Shown: positions 23,826 to 32,759 of the stretch, piece after piece
How positions within the stretch are numbered: the stretch's first letter is position 1
Layout of the letters: every line of letters starts with the position of its first letter
NCBI GenBank assembly: GCA_934675095.1
Contig: CAKUPC010000010.1
Coordinates: forward strand, 1 to 45,256
Length of the DNA stretch: 45,256 nt
Direction: 5' to 3'
From: an uncultured Bacteroidales bacterium
GTDB taxonomy: Bacteria; Bacteroidota; Bacteroidia; Bacteroidales; UBA932
Made by a program: the position numbers and the translations under genes
The notes under the pieces: model-generated
Seen by the model: the letters and a program-made list of their open reading frames with translations, nothing else
Databases searched by the model: none
Told to the model about the DNA's origin: nothing

Positions 23826-25394
23826 ATGGCAAAGAATCCTCTGAAACAGCTTGCCGGCGAGACCGCCGTCTATGGGCTGAGCACGATACTCGCCCGCATA
23901 ATAAATTTCATGTTTGTCCCGTTCTACACGAGGCTGCTCACCACGGCGAACTATGGCGTGGTGACCGAGTTCATGGCCTACATAGCCGTGCTGCAGGTGG
24001 TTCTCGTCATGGGGCTGGAGACCGGATGCTTCCGCTTCGCCAACAAGGAGGGAGCGCAGCCGAACAGGGTATATTCGAGCGCCCTCGCCATGGTCAGCGC
24101 GGAGAGCTTCGCCTTTCTCGCGCTCATGATTGTCTTCGCGAAGCCGCTCGCGCATCTTCTGGGCTACGACGGCTACGGGAGCTGCATGATGTATATGGGT
24201 GGAATACTCGCGCTCGACAGCATCACGGCCATCCTCTTCGCGAAACTCCGGCAGGAGCACTGCGCCGTCAAGTTCGCGGTGTTCAAGACCGTGAAGATTC
24301 TGGTGGAGACGGGCGCGAACATCCTGCTGTTCTTCCCGTTCGTCTCCTTCTGTTCCCGCCGGGCGGCCGCTCTCGGGGTCGAGGTCTCGCAGCTCACCCC
24401 TTCCGACGTGTGGCTGCTGCATTTCATAAGCCCGACTCCCGACTTCAGCTATGTGATTTTCGCGATTTTCCTCAGCTGCATAGTCTGTGCGCTGCTTTTC
24501 ATTCCGGATCTCATACGCCTGAACTTCGAGTTCGACGGACGGCTGCTCCGACAGATGCTCGCATATTCCCTCCCGCTGATGGTCGCGGCTCTCCCCGGAA
24601 TAGTCAACGACTTTCTCGACCGCATACTCTTCCGTTTCCTCGACACCAACGCGGAGCAGTGGCAGTCGAGCCTCGGCGTGTTTCAGGCGGCGGTGAAGCT
24701 TGCGGTCATCATGAACCTCTTCATCCAGATGTTCCGTTTCGCGGCCGAGCCGTTCTTTTTCCAGCGGGCGAAGGACCGGGGCAGCAAGGAACTCTACGCG
24801 AGGGTCATGGAACTCTTCACGGCGTTCTGCGGACTCGTGTTCCTCGGCGTCATATATTATATAGACATCATCTCGCTGCTTCTCGGACGCGATTTCCGCA
24901 GCGGGGTCGGCGTGGTTCCGATAATGCTCTTCTCCTATATGATTTTAGGGATGCTCTTCAACGTGTCGATGTGGTATAAGCTCTCCGGCAAGACGAACAT
25001 GGCAATCTGGATAACATCAGCGGGGCTTGTCGTGACAATAGTCGTCAATCTCGTCTTCATGCCGAAGTATTCCTACTGGGCCGCGGCCTTCGGACATCTC
25101 GCCAGCTATGTGACGATGTTCGTTCTCAGCGCGGTACTCGGGCAGAAGCACTGGCCGATTCCCTACCGCTGGGGCCGCATCCTCGGCACCCTCGCCCTGA
25201 TGTTCCTCTTCTACGGCGTCGCGGCTCTGATTGACACCCAGCTTTTCCACTTCGCCGGATGGGACACCGACCGCCGCCTCCTCTGGTGGAAGCTCGGGGT
25301 CCACACCGTCCTCCTCCTCGGCTACCTCGCCTCCGCCTGGGCGCTCCTCCGCAAGGGCATTCCGACGACAGACGGTCAGACCGTCACTGACTGA
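23826..25394 (+). CDS. Wzx-like lipid-linked oligosaccharide flippase (MOP superfamily)
   Basis: The 522-residue integral membrane protein has about 14 hydrophobic segments along its whole length. The N-terminus (LAGETAVYGLSTILARIINF, then FVPFYTRLLTTANYGVV) is the polysaccharide-biosynthesis flippase signature, and ALPGIVNDFLDRILFRFLD lies mid-protein. It should move undecaprenyl-linked sugars across the inner membrane for O-antigen, capsule or exopolysaccharide. No glycosyltransferases surround it, so the substrate is unknown; in Bacteroidota such solitary genes are frequent. Its stop lies 3 bases from the stop of the convergent ATPase gene. Confidence 0.9.
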   Translation: MAKNPLKQLAGETAVYGLSTILARIINFMFVPFYTRLLTTANYGVVTEFMAYIAVLQVVLVMGLETGCFRFANKEGAQPNRVYSSALAMVSAESFAFLALMIVFAKPLAHLLGYDGYGSCMMYMGGILALDSITAILFAKLRQEHCAVKFAVFKTVKILVETGANILLFFPFVSFCSRRAAALGVEVSQLTPSDVWLLHFISPTPDFSYVIFAIFLSCIVCALLFIPDLIRLNFEFDGRLLRQMLAYSLPLMVAALPGIVNDFLDRILFRFLDTNAEQWQSSLGVFQAAVKLAVIMNLFIQMFRFAAEPFFFQRAKDRGSKELYARVMELFTAFCGLVFLGVIYYIDIISLLLGRDFRSGVGVVPIMLFSYMILGMLFNVSMWYKLSGKTNMAIWITSAGLVVTIVVNLVFMPKYSYWAAAFGHLASYVTMFVLSAVLGQKHWPIPYRWGRILGTLALMFLFYGVAALIDTQLFHFAGWDTDRRLLWWKLGVHTVLLLGYLASAWALLRKGIPTTDGQTVTD

Positions 25395-25397
25395 CTA

Positions 25398-26750
25398 CTA
25401 CAGCAGCCCTGTCATGTACAGCGGCAGATAGACAATCCCGTCATCGGACTTAAGGTCGGCTGTGTGCAGCACATAGGGGACGGAAAGATAGTCGCCGTAC
25501 TTTGCCATGCATTTCTTGAGCGACGTGAGAGTGTATCTGCTTGTGGATTTCACTTCTATCGGTGAAATGTTATGTTTCGCAGTGATTGTGTCCTTGGCAA
25601 TCAGAAAGTCCAGTTCCATCCTTTCTGACGCATCGTCCTTATTATATTTGGAAAAGAAATATAGTTTATGCCCGGCGGAGCGAAGCATCTGAGCCACGAT
25701 GTTTTCAATCACCATACCGCCGTTAAACTCCAGCTTGTCCGTAAGGAGTCTGTTATATAGATTTTCGGCAACGATGGTGTTTTCGTTGAATGCATGGCTT
25801 ATAAGCAGGCCGGTGTCGGCCATATAGCATTTCAGCGTGGTGTCGTCGGTATTCAGACCGAGTCCGATGCTGGGCTCTGTAGTGTTGTAGGCCATATTCA
25901 CAATCATCGCGTCGGACAGCCAGAAAAACGAGGTTTCATAGTCCCGCATCCTTGCGCCTTCGGTGAGAGCCTTCAGCATAAACTTCTTCTCGTGTCTCTG
26001 GAGCTGAGAAGGGATGGTGTCAAAGACCTTGGTGACCTTTGATGCGTATGTGGAGGCATATTTCTGTATATCATTGCGATAGAGAGTCAGGATCTGACGC
26101 TTTATGTGATCGGCTTTCCTGAAATCCCGCGTCTCAGCATATTTCGCAACCGCCTGCGGCATTCCGCCGACAATCAGATACTGTCTGAAATAGTCCATTG
26201 CCTTGCGGTGCATCACCTGCCCCATCTCATGCCGGGTCTCGAAGTTCCTGCGGACAAGGGGCATGAGCGTCTCGTTGTCCATAGCCCAGAGAAATTCCTC
26301 AAAGTCCATGGGGAACATCAGGATTTCCTCCTCTTCCGACGGTATCATTATATTTTCCACATTCTTCTTGATGGAGACCAGCGACCCCGTCTCTATGTAG
26401 TCGTAGCGCCCGTCTTCCACCAGATATTTGATAGCCGCACGCGCCCTCGGATAGAGCTGTACCTCGTCGAAGATTATCACCGACTCACGCGGGTAGAGCG
26501 TGGTGTTGGCATAGCTGCTCAGATACATGAAGAATGTGTCCAGGTCATCCAGGTAGGTGTCGAAGAGTGATCTGACATCATTCCCGACTTTGTTGAAGTC
26601 AATCAGGATGTGACTCCTGTATTCGTTCCGTGCGAACTCCTTGGCGATGTAGCTTTTGCCGACACGCCTCGCCCCGTTGATGAGGGCAGCGCTTTCCCCG
26701 TTCTTTTCTTCTTTCCATTTCAGAAGACTGTCGTATGCCTTTCTTTTCAT
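25398..26750 (-). CDS. AAA ATPase with DUF4143 and PD-(D/E)XK-like C-terminus
   Basis: The 450-residue protein has Walker A GARRVGKSY (26-34) and Walker B VIIFDEVQ (D95, E96). An alpha-helical middle includes FRQYLIVGGMPQAVAKY, typical of AAA_14/DUF4143 ATPases. The C-terminus has MELDFLIAKD and, about 10 residues later, SPIEVKST, a D...E-x-K nuclease-like site. The function is unknown. It is only distantly similar to the ATPase at 20689, so the two are not recent duplicates. A four-unit 33-bp-period array begins 8 bases before its start codon. Confidence 0.87.
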   Translation of the reverse strand: MKRKAYDSLLKWKEEKNGESAALINGARRVGKSYIAKEFARNEYRSHILIDFNKVGNDVRSLFDTYLDDLDTFFMYLSSYANTTLYPRESVIIFDEVQLYPRARAAIKYLVEDGRYDYIETGSLVSIKKNVENIMIPSEEEEILMFPMDFEEFLWAMDNETLMPLVRRNFETRHEMGQVMHRKAMDYFRQYLIVGGMPQAVAKYAETRDFRKADHIKRQILTLYRNDIQKYASTYASKVTKVFDTIPSQLQRHEKKFMLKALTEGARMRDYETSFFWLSDAMIVNMAYNTTEPSIGLGLNTDDTTLKCYMADTGLLISHAFNENTIVAENLYNRLLTDKLEFNGGMVIENIVAQMLRSAGHKLYFFSKYNKDDASERMELDFLIAKDTITAKHNISPIEVKSTSRYTLTSLKKCMAKYGDYLSVPYVLHTADLKSDDGIVYLPLYMTGLL

Positions 26751-26758
26751 GTTTTCTG

Positions 26759-26874
26759 CACCTATCCGCGATTATTAAAATCCATGTTTTACACCTATCC
26801 GCGATTATCGAAACTCGAATTTCACACCTATCCGCGATTAAGTCCGACTGCAAAATTACACTAATCCGCGATTA
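26759..26874. repeat. 33-bp-period repeat array directly upstream of the second AAA ATPase
   Basis: CACCTATCCGCGATTA at 26759, 26792 and 26825 is identical in all three copies at 33-bp intervals, with a variant CACTAATCCGCGATTA at 26859 (34 bp). The ~17-bp spacers differ. On the coding strand the core is TAATCGCGGATAGGTG. The nearest unit ends 8 bases before the ATG, so the array occupies the leader and probably the promoter. Confidence 0.93.
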
Positions 26875-26954
26875 TTGTCAAGAGTATCTGCTTTTATCTG
26901 TCAAAATTTGCCTGTTTTTGACAGATGGAAAGTCTTCTGTCAAACCTTTCCCCG

Positions 26955-28076
26955 TTACCAGAAGAAGCTGCTGCCGAAGGCGAGGAGGAGGGAGTGGTTT
27001 AGGGGGAGCATGAGGTTGTACTCGGTGTGGAGCTTCAGGCGGAAGTTGCAGCCGAGGCGGATGCCTAAGGAGCCGCCGCAGAGGAACTCGCCGTAGCCTC
27101 TGTTTATCAGCGGCTTCATGGCTTCGGGACAGCGCGGGCTGCGGTAGCCGCCGCCGACCAGTGCGCCGGCCTCGGCATAGAGGACCTTGGCAAAGGGCCA
27201 GTTGAAGACGGCCCCGGCGAGGTAGTCGTAGAAATTTGCTGTCAGTCCGAGTTCAGAGGCGGTTTCGGAGGCGGTGTCACGGTCGCGCAGGGAGTTGATG
27301 CCGAGGCGGATGCGGGCGGAGACTCTGGGACGAAGCGGGATGTCGGCCTGAATGGCGGCGAGACCTCCCGAGAGCTGGCCGTGCGGGCCTATGCCGTAGC
27401 GGTGGCCGTAGAGAGATTCAAGGGAGTAGTAGCTCAGGGACTTGTCCTCGTCGAACCGGAGCGGTTCCCATGCGTCGGAGATGTTCTTCTTCTTGAAAAC
27501 CGCGTCGTTGATGAGGTAGCCGAACTCGACCGAGCCGACACCTATGAGCGCTCCTCCGAGAATGTCGGTGTGCCAATGCCTGTGGTTCATTATCCTTGAT
27601 GCTCCGGTTATGGTCGCCGCAGCATAGCCGGCGAAACTTATCCACGGGGAGCGCCAGCCGTACTCCTTGTGAAGCATCGTCGCGCACATGAACGCCGTCG
27701 CGGTGTGTCCCGACGGAAATGAATTGCGGGTGCTCTCATCCGGACGCAGCCGTCTGACGCTGTACTTTATCCCATTTACGGCAATGGCCATGATTCCGGC
27801 TGAGAACGCCTCCGCGCTGAGCCAATGGCCCCATCCGCCGTTTCTTCCTTCCACTCCGCAGGCACGCATGACCACCATCGCCGCAGCGGGGGATAGCTGG
27901 AGGTAGTCATCGTAGCTGTATCTGAACGTCGGGATGTCGTTAAGCCTTATGTTCCGGATGTCATTGTCCCAGTCGATTTTCTGCCCCACAGTCTGCGCGG
28001 ACATATAAATTCTGCCTCCCCCGACAGGGAAAATTCCGAAAAGGAGAATAAACGTCACAAATATGAGTCTTTTCAT
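26955..28076 (-). CDS. PAP2-family phosphatase with a C-terminal barrel-like domain
   Basis: The 373-residue precursor has a signal peptide (first ~27 residues). The phosphatase motifs are complete: KYSVRRLRP (104-112), PSGH (121-124) and SRIMNHRHWHTD (160-171, with H167 and D171). The family dephosphorylates lipid or soluble phosphates at the membrane or in the periplasm, for example lipid A or undecaprenyl pyrophosphate. From about residue 215 the protein alternates hydrophobic and polar residues and ends in FGSSFFW, as outer-membrane barrels do. It follows rodA by 15 bases and may share the cell-shape transcript. The substrate is unknown. Confidence 0.82.
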   Translation of the reverse strand: MKRLIFVTFILLFGIFPVGGGRIYMSAQTVGQKIDWDNDIRNIRLNDIPTFRYSYDDYLQLSPAAAMVVMRACGVEGRNGGWGHWLSAEAFSAGIMAIAVNGIKYSVRRLRPDESTRNSFPSGHTATAFMCATMLHKEYGWRSPWISFAGYAAATITGASRIMNHRHWHTDILGGALIGVGSVEFGYLINDAVFKKKNISDAWEPLRFDEDKSLSYYSLESLYGHRYGIGPHGQLSGGLAAIQADIPLRPRVSARIRLGINSLRDRDTASETASELGLTANFYDYLAGAVFNWPFAKVLYAEAGALVGGGYRSPRCPEAMKPLINRGYGEFLCGGSLGIRLGCNFRLKLHTEYNLMLPLNHSLLLAFGSSFFW

Positions 28077-28091
28077 TTTTCTGCAAACACG

Positions 28092-29564
28092 CTAAAAATA
28101 TTTCCTCTCGTTCTTGTCCAACGCCATGAAGATGAAGAACATCAGTGAAAATGACAGCAGGGACGAGCCTCCGTAGCTTATGAACGGGAGCGGGATTCCG
28201 ATGACAGGCATGAGGCCTATGGTCATTCCGACATTGATGAAAAGGTGCATGAATATGCAGCCGGCGAAGCAGTATCCGTAAATCCTCGTGAATCCCTCGC
28301 GGCTGTGTTCGGCGTCGCTGACGATTCGCCAAATCATCAGGGCATATATGAGTATGACGGCCGCCGAACCGAGAAATCCCCATTCCTCTCCGACGGTGCA
28401 GAAGATGAAGTCGGTGCTCTGCTCGGGGACGAATCCGTAGGTGGTCTGCGTGCCCTGGAGATAGCCCTTGCCGGCGAACCCTCCCGAGCCGATGGCAATC
28501 ATGGACTGGTTCACGTTGTAGCCCACGCCGGCCGGGTCGTCCTTGAGTCCGAGCAGAACCTCGATTCGGCTGCGCTGGTGGTCCTGAAGTATGTCGTTGA
28601 AGATGAAATCGACCGAATAGGTGAATGCTATGCCGGCAAAGAGCGCTCCGACGGCGATGTAGGTGTAGAAATGCCTGTTGCGGAACGCCGAGCGAATTGC
28701 GAAGGGCACCGCGACGAGTATGGTGAGGAACAGCAGATAGACAGGGCGGATTTTCATGAAGAAGGAGTCCGGGTTGTCGATGGCCTGTGCAATTTTGCTG
28801 AAAATTGTCGGAATGAATGCGAAAAGCAGGGTCACGGGGATGCCGATGAACAGGAGAAGCTTTGTCTTTCCCGACTTCAGCGCGATGTACGCCGTAACGA
28901 CGACCGCGAGCGAGAGAATCGCCGCGTAGGGGCTGAGCGTGAGGGTGAGAATGAATATGATTATGGCCATCCCCGCCGTCACGATGAACCATCCGGAGAG
29001 GCCTTCGCGGTAGAGCATGAATATGAATCCGCAATAGACGAGCGCGGAGCCGGTTTCCTTCTGGGCCACGATGATTGCCATCGGGACGAGGATGATTGCC
29101 GCCGTGAGGAGAAAGTCCCGTGCCTTGTTTATCCTGTAATCCACCTGACTCATGAGCGTCGCGAGCATCAGCGAGGTCGTGGTCTTTGAAAGTTCCGCGG
29201 GCTGGAAGCTTATCGGGCCGAGCGTGAACCACGAATGTGAACCCTTTACGTCATGACTGAGGAAAATCACCGCCACGAGCAGAACAAGCATCAGGAGGTA
29301 GAGCGGCAGCGAGAATCCCTCATATATTCTCGGAGGAATCGCGAACAGGACGAGCGAGCCTACGCCGAGCGAAATCAGCAGCCAGATAATCTGCTTCCCG
29401 CTGCGCAGCGATGGGTCGAAGATGTTGCCGCCGTCAACTGAATGTACGGAGGCGTAGATGTTCAGGATGCCGATTGCCACGAGCACGAAATAGCAGCCTA
29501 AAAGCCACCAGTCGATGGTCTTCGCGAAGCTGCGCCTGTTTGTCCTTGTGTCGTAGAGTCCCAT
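28092..29564 (-). CDS. rodA: RodA, SEDS peptidoglycan glycosyltransferase
   Basis: The 490-residue polytopic protein polymerises lipid II during cell elongation together with PBP2. SEDS features: GSHSWFTLGPISFQPAELSK, AQKETGSALVYCGF, GVGYNVNQSMIAIGSGGFAG and the C-terminal FISYGGSSLLSFSLMF. It is longer than E. coli RodA (about 370) because of extra residues in the middle (ILQDHQRSRIEVLLGLKDD region). This is usual for Bacteroidota. It begins 2 bases after the mrdA stop. Confidence 0.95.
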   Translation of the reverse strand: MGLYDTRTNRRSFAKTIDWWLLGCYFVLVAIGILNIYASVHSVDGGNIFDPSLRSGKQIIWLLISLGVGSLVLFAIPPRIYEGFSLPLYLLMLVLLVAVIFLSHDVKGSHSWFTLGPISFQPAELSKTTTSLMLATLMSQVDYRINKARDFLLTAAIILVPMAIIVAQKETGSALVYCGFIFMLYREGLSGWFIVTAGMAIIIFILTLTLSPYAAILSLAVVVTAYIALKSGKTKLLLFIGIPVTLLFAFIPTIFSKIAQAIDNPDSFFMKIRPVYLLFLTILVAVPFAIRSAFRNRHFYTYIAVGALFAGIAFTYSVDFIFNDILQDHQRSRIEVLLGLKDDPAGVGYNVNQSMIAIGSGGFAGKGYLQGTQTTYGFVPEQSTDFIFCTVGEEWGFLGSAAVILIYALMIWRIVSDAEHSREGFTRIYGYCFAGCIFMHLFINVGMTIGLMPVIGIPLPFISYGGSSLLSFSLMFFIFMALDKNERKYF

Positions 29565-29566
29565 GT

Positions 29567-31405
29567 CTATTTCTTTACCTTATGCATCAGGTCTCCGGAG
29601 AGCACCCTCTGCTCCAGCGGCCTTCGCGAGTCCGAAATCTCCCCGTTGAGATACTTCTCCACTAAAAGCGATGCTATCGGAGCCGCCCAGGTCGCCCCGA
29701 ACCCTCCGTTCTCCACATAAGCCGCCACGGCAATCTTCGGATTGTCCTTCGGCGCGAAGCAGATGAACACCGAGTTGTCGTCCCCGCGCGGGTTCTGTGC
29801 CGTTCCCGTCTTTCCGCATATATCCAGTCCGGGCACCGCTGCCACGCTTGCCGTTCCCCCGGAGCCGTAGCCGCTGTTCACGGCGCGGTACATTCCGTTG
29901 ATGACCTTAGGGAAATGAACCGTATCGACCTTGGTGTAGTGCCGCACCCGGTACTTGTCGTCAATCCTGTGGTTCTCGGAGTCCTTTATCATGTGGGGAA
30001 TGTAGTAGTACCCCCTGTTGGCTACGGTGGCGCATAGGTTCGCGAGATGGAGCGGCGTGCAGCCCAGCTCACCCTGCCCGATTGACAGAGATATGACGGT
30101 GAGCGACTTCCATCCGCCCTTGCGGTAGCGCTTGTCGTAGTATTTCGAGTCCGGCACGAATCCCCCGAGCTCCGACGGGAAGTCGCTGCCGAGCTTCTGC
30201 CCGAAGCCGAAGCTCTTCACGTAGGCGTTCCATGCGTCCAGCCCCTCGGCGACGTTGGCGTATTTACGATTGTCGAGAATGTCCCGGAGCACATAGCAGT
30301 AGTAGGCGTTGCAGGACATCATGATTGACTCCTCAAGGTTCAGAGGGGACTTGTGCACATGACAGCCGAGCTTGTTCTTTCCGAAATGGTAGCCCTTGCT
30401 GCACGGGTGCGTCGTTGCCGGAGTGACCACTCCTTCCTGAAGCCCTATCAGCGCGTTCACGAGCTTGAACACGGAGCCGGGTGGGTAGGGAGCCTGCACG
30501 GCCCGGTTGAACATCGGCTTGTAGGGGTTGCCGAGAATCTCGGAGTAGTGGTTGCCTATGTCCGCGAGCATATCCACGTCTATTCCGGGGCTTGACACCA
30601 TCGTGAGAATCTCTCCGGTGGAAGGCTCGATTGCCACCAGCGAGCCGACCTTGTGGTCCATGAGCATCTGCCCGTAGTGCTGAAGCTCCGCGTCGATGGT
30701 CGTGGTTATGTCGTTGCCCGGCACGGCCTCCCGGTCCATCTCGCCGTCCCTGAAGCGCGTCTGGATGCGGTTGCTGGAGTTGCGTAGGTAGATGTTGTAG
30801 CCCTTCTGCCCGCGAAGCTCCTCCTCCATGGCCGCCTCTATTCCCGTCTTGCCGGCATAGTCGCCGCTGCGGTACTCGTCCGGGTGCTTCTTCAGAAAGT
30901 CAGCATCCACCTCGGACACATATCCAAGAAGGTTTCCTCCCGCATTGTACGGATACTCCCTGACGCTTCGGGCCTGCCCCCTGAATCCCGGGAACCTGTA
31001 CTCGACTTCGGCGAACTTCATGTACCTTTCGGGCGGCAGCTGCTTCAGGAAAGGCAGCGTCTGCCAGCCGATTTTCGTTCTGAACCGGCGGTACTCGGCC
31101 ATTTTCTCCCTTACGAAGGTCGTGTCTATGTCGAGCACGGCGCAGAACGCGAGGGTGTCGAATTCCGTGACCTCGCGCGGGGTGACGAGAAGGTCATAGA
31201 CCACCTTGTTGCCGACGAGAATCCTGTCGTTGCGGTCGTGGATGATGCCTCGTGTGGGATATATCGTGGAATACACCATCGAATTGTTCGACGAGTCAAT
31301 CTTGTAGCGGTCGTCGATTATCTGGATTACGAAAAGCCGGACCAAGAGGACGAGCACCGCCGTCCCCAGACCAATCAGCAGCTTGTTTTTCCTGTCCAGA
31401 ACCAT
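29567..31405 (-). CDS. mrdA: Penicillin-binding protein 2, elongasome transpeptidase
   Basis: The 612-residue class B PBP crosslinks peptidoglycan with RodA. It has an N-terminal membrane anchor (KLLIGLGTAVLVLLVRLFVI), the dimerisation domain with TRGIIHDRNDRIL (51-63), catalytic S311-x-x-K314 in PPGSVFKLVN, S364-C-N366 in MMSCNAYYC, and a KTG box in ICGKTGTAQNPRG. All three transpeptidase motifs are present. It begins 3 bases after the mreD stop. Confidence 0.96.
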   Translation of the reverse strand: MVLDRKNKLLIGLGTAVLVLLVRLFVIQIIDDRYKIDSSNNSMVYSTIYPTRGIIHDRNDRILVGNKVVYDLLVTPREVTEFDTLAFCAVLDIDTTFVREKMAEYRRFRTKIGWQTLPFLKQLPPERYMKFAEVEYRFPGFRGQARSVREYPYNAGGNLLGYVSEVDADFLKKHPDEYRSGDYAGKTGIEAAMEEELRGQKGYNIYLRNSSNRIQTRFRDGEMDREAVPGNDITTTIDAELQHYGQMLMDHKVGSLVAIEPSTGEILTMVSSPGIDVDMLADIGNHYSEILGNPYKPMFNRAVQAPYPPGSVFKLVNALIGLQEGVVTPATTHPCSKGYHFGKNKLGCHVHKSPLNLEESIMMSCNAYYCYVLRDILDNRKYANVAEGLDAWNAYVKSFGFGQKLGSDFPSELGGFVPDSKYYDKRYRKGGWKSLTVISLSIGQGELGCTPLHLANLCATVANRGYYYIPHMIKDSENHRIDDKYRVRHYTKVDTVHFPKVINGMYRAVNSGYGSGGTASVAAVPGLDICGKTGTAQNPRGDDNSVFICFAPKDNPKIAVAAYVENGGFGATWAAPIASLLVEKYLNGEISDSRRPLEQRVLSGDLMHKVKK

Positions 31406-31408
31406 GAC

Positions 31409-31930
31409 CTAATCCCGCGCGTTTCGTGTTGAGAAGATGTGGATGACTATCGCCATGAGAGGCAGGCTTGCCGCGAGGGAGCATCCGAACCGCGCCGCGG
31501 TGAATCCGAACGACCGTTCCCCGGCCCCGTCGAGAACCACATAGATGAGCAGGAAGACGGCTGTCGCCACAGTGACCAGCGCGAGCATCCTCATCCATCC
31601 GCTTTTCCCGACAGAAAGGGCTTCTGTCCTGACGACCGTGTCCTCGCCGATGAACAGCCTCACGAGAGGCTTCTGCATGAGGGCGACCGGCACGAGCGCG
31701 GCCATGTTCAGTCCGAGCACGCCGTCCGAGAGCCAATCCACGGCGAATCCCGCGGCGAAGGCAATCAGCATTGAGACCTCCGTCCTTGTGTAGAGCGGGA
31801 GGAACATGACAAGAGCCGGCAGCATGGTCACCGTCACCATCGGGCCGAGGAAGATGCAGTCGCAGATGACAATCTGGCACACGACCAGAAGAATCCATGT
31901 CACTATGAATTTCGTGTCGGTCTTGACCAT
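31409..31930 (-). CDS. mreD: MreD, rod-shape membrane protein
   Basis: The 173-residue protein has five or six hydrophobic segments (for example IVTWILLVVCQIVICDCIFL and ALVTVATAVFLLIYVVL). MreD is poorly conserved in sequence, so the call rests on size, topology and position between mreC and mrdA. It anchors the elongation complex in the inner membrane. Its start lies 1 base after the mreC stop. Confidence 0.85.
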   Translation of the reverse strand: MVKTDTKFIVTWILLVVCQIVICDCIFLGPMVTVTMLPALVMFLPLYTRTEVSMLIAFAAGFAVDWLSDGVLGLNMAALVPVALMQKPLVRLFIGEDTVVRTEALSVGKSGWMRMLALVTVATAVFLLIYVVLDGAGERSFGFTAARFGCSLAASLPLMAIVIHIFSTRNARD

Positions 31931-31931
31931 A

Positions 31932-32750
31932 TCACCTGTCCTCCTTTTCCAATGATTCCAATTCCTCCGCGTCGGGGTTGCTCACGATAGTGACGTGCTT
32001 GAGGCTGCTGAAGTCCTCGAACAGCCTTACCTCCAGATTGTAGGTCGCCCCGTCCTTGAGCTTCGAGCCTACGGTCACCCCGAGCGGGATGTCCCTCGGG
32101 AATATGGCGGAGAAACCGCTCGTATAGACCGTGTCCCCGAGTCCTTCCACGAGGTGGTGGGGGATTTCCTCAAGCACGGCGTTTCGGAAGCCGTCCCAGC
32201 TCATCGGCCCCACGGGACCTTCTTTCCCGAGCCTTGCGCTGACGCTCATGTTGTAGTTACGGAAGCTGATTCCGTAGCTGTAGTGGGCGCTCACGTTCTC
32301 GACGATTCCGACGACTCCCTTCTCGGTTATGACCCCGGCGCCTTCGAGAATCCCGTCCTCGGCTCCCTTGTCGAGGATTATGTAGTTGTGCTGGCGGTTG
32401 TTGCTGAGCTTCACGATTTCCGCCGGCGTGAAGCGGAACCGTCCGTTGGCTCCTCGGATGTCCTCCCTGACTGCAACTCCGGCGGCCGCGACGTTGTCCT
32501 CAAGGCAGCGCAGGCGTGCGGCGAGTCTCGCGTTCTCGGCCGCGAGCGAATCGTTTTGGGCCGACAGGGAAAAATATCCCCTCACTTTCTCACCGCCGCC
32601 CCAGAGCACGGACATCACGCTGTGCCCCGCGTTCGAGAGCCAGCTTCTCTGAAGTTCGTTGCTGTAATGCAGAACGGCAATCGCAGCCGCCTCCAGAACA
32701 AGGAAGACGACTGCGGTCACTAATCCGGATATGGGACTGCGCTTCTGCAT
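31932..32750 (-). CDS. mreC: MreC, rod-shape determining protein
   Basis: The 272-residue protein has one N-terminal transmembrane helix (ISGLVTAVVFLVLEAAAIAV). A coiled-coil follows (SLAAENARLAARLRCLED), then the periplasmic beta-rich domain with NYIILDKGAEDGILEGAGVI and KGVVGIV. It links MreB to the peptidoglycan synthases. It follows mreB by 9 bases. Confidence 0.95.
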   Translation of the reverse strand: MQKRSPISGLVTAVVFLVLEAAAIAVLHYSNELQRSWLSNAGHSVMSVLWGGGEKVRGYFSLSAQNDSLAAENARLAARLRCLEDNVAAAGVAVREDIRGANGRFRFTPAEIVKLSNNRQHNYIILDKGAEDGILEGAGVITEKGVVGIVENVSAHYSYGISFRNYNMSVSARLGKEGPVGPMSWDGFRNAVLEEIPHHLVEGLGDTVYTSGFSAIFPRDIPLGVTVGSKLKDGATYNLEVRLFEDFSSLKHVTIVSNPDAEELESLEKEDR

Positions 32751-32759
32751 CCTGTGCGC

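Noticed and set aside
24026..24979. 317-residue + strand frame inside the flippase gene
   Set aside because: It is a frame shadow of the GC-rich flippase gene with biased Arg/Pro/His composition.
26599..26853. Small protein with an IADRC repeat on the minus strand
   Set aside because: The repeated peptide is just the translation of the 33-bp DNA array, and the frame runs antiparallel or offset to the ATPase gene without a start signal.
26759..26874. CRISPR array
   Set aside because: The repeats are 16 bp with 17-bp spacers, far shorter than CRISPR units, only four occur, and no cas genes are nearby.
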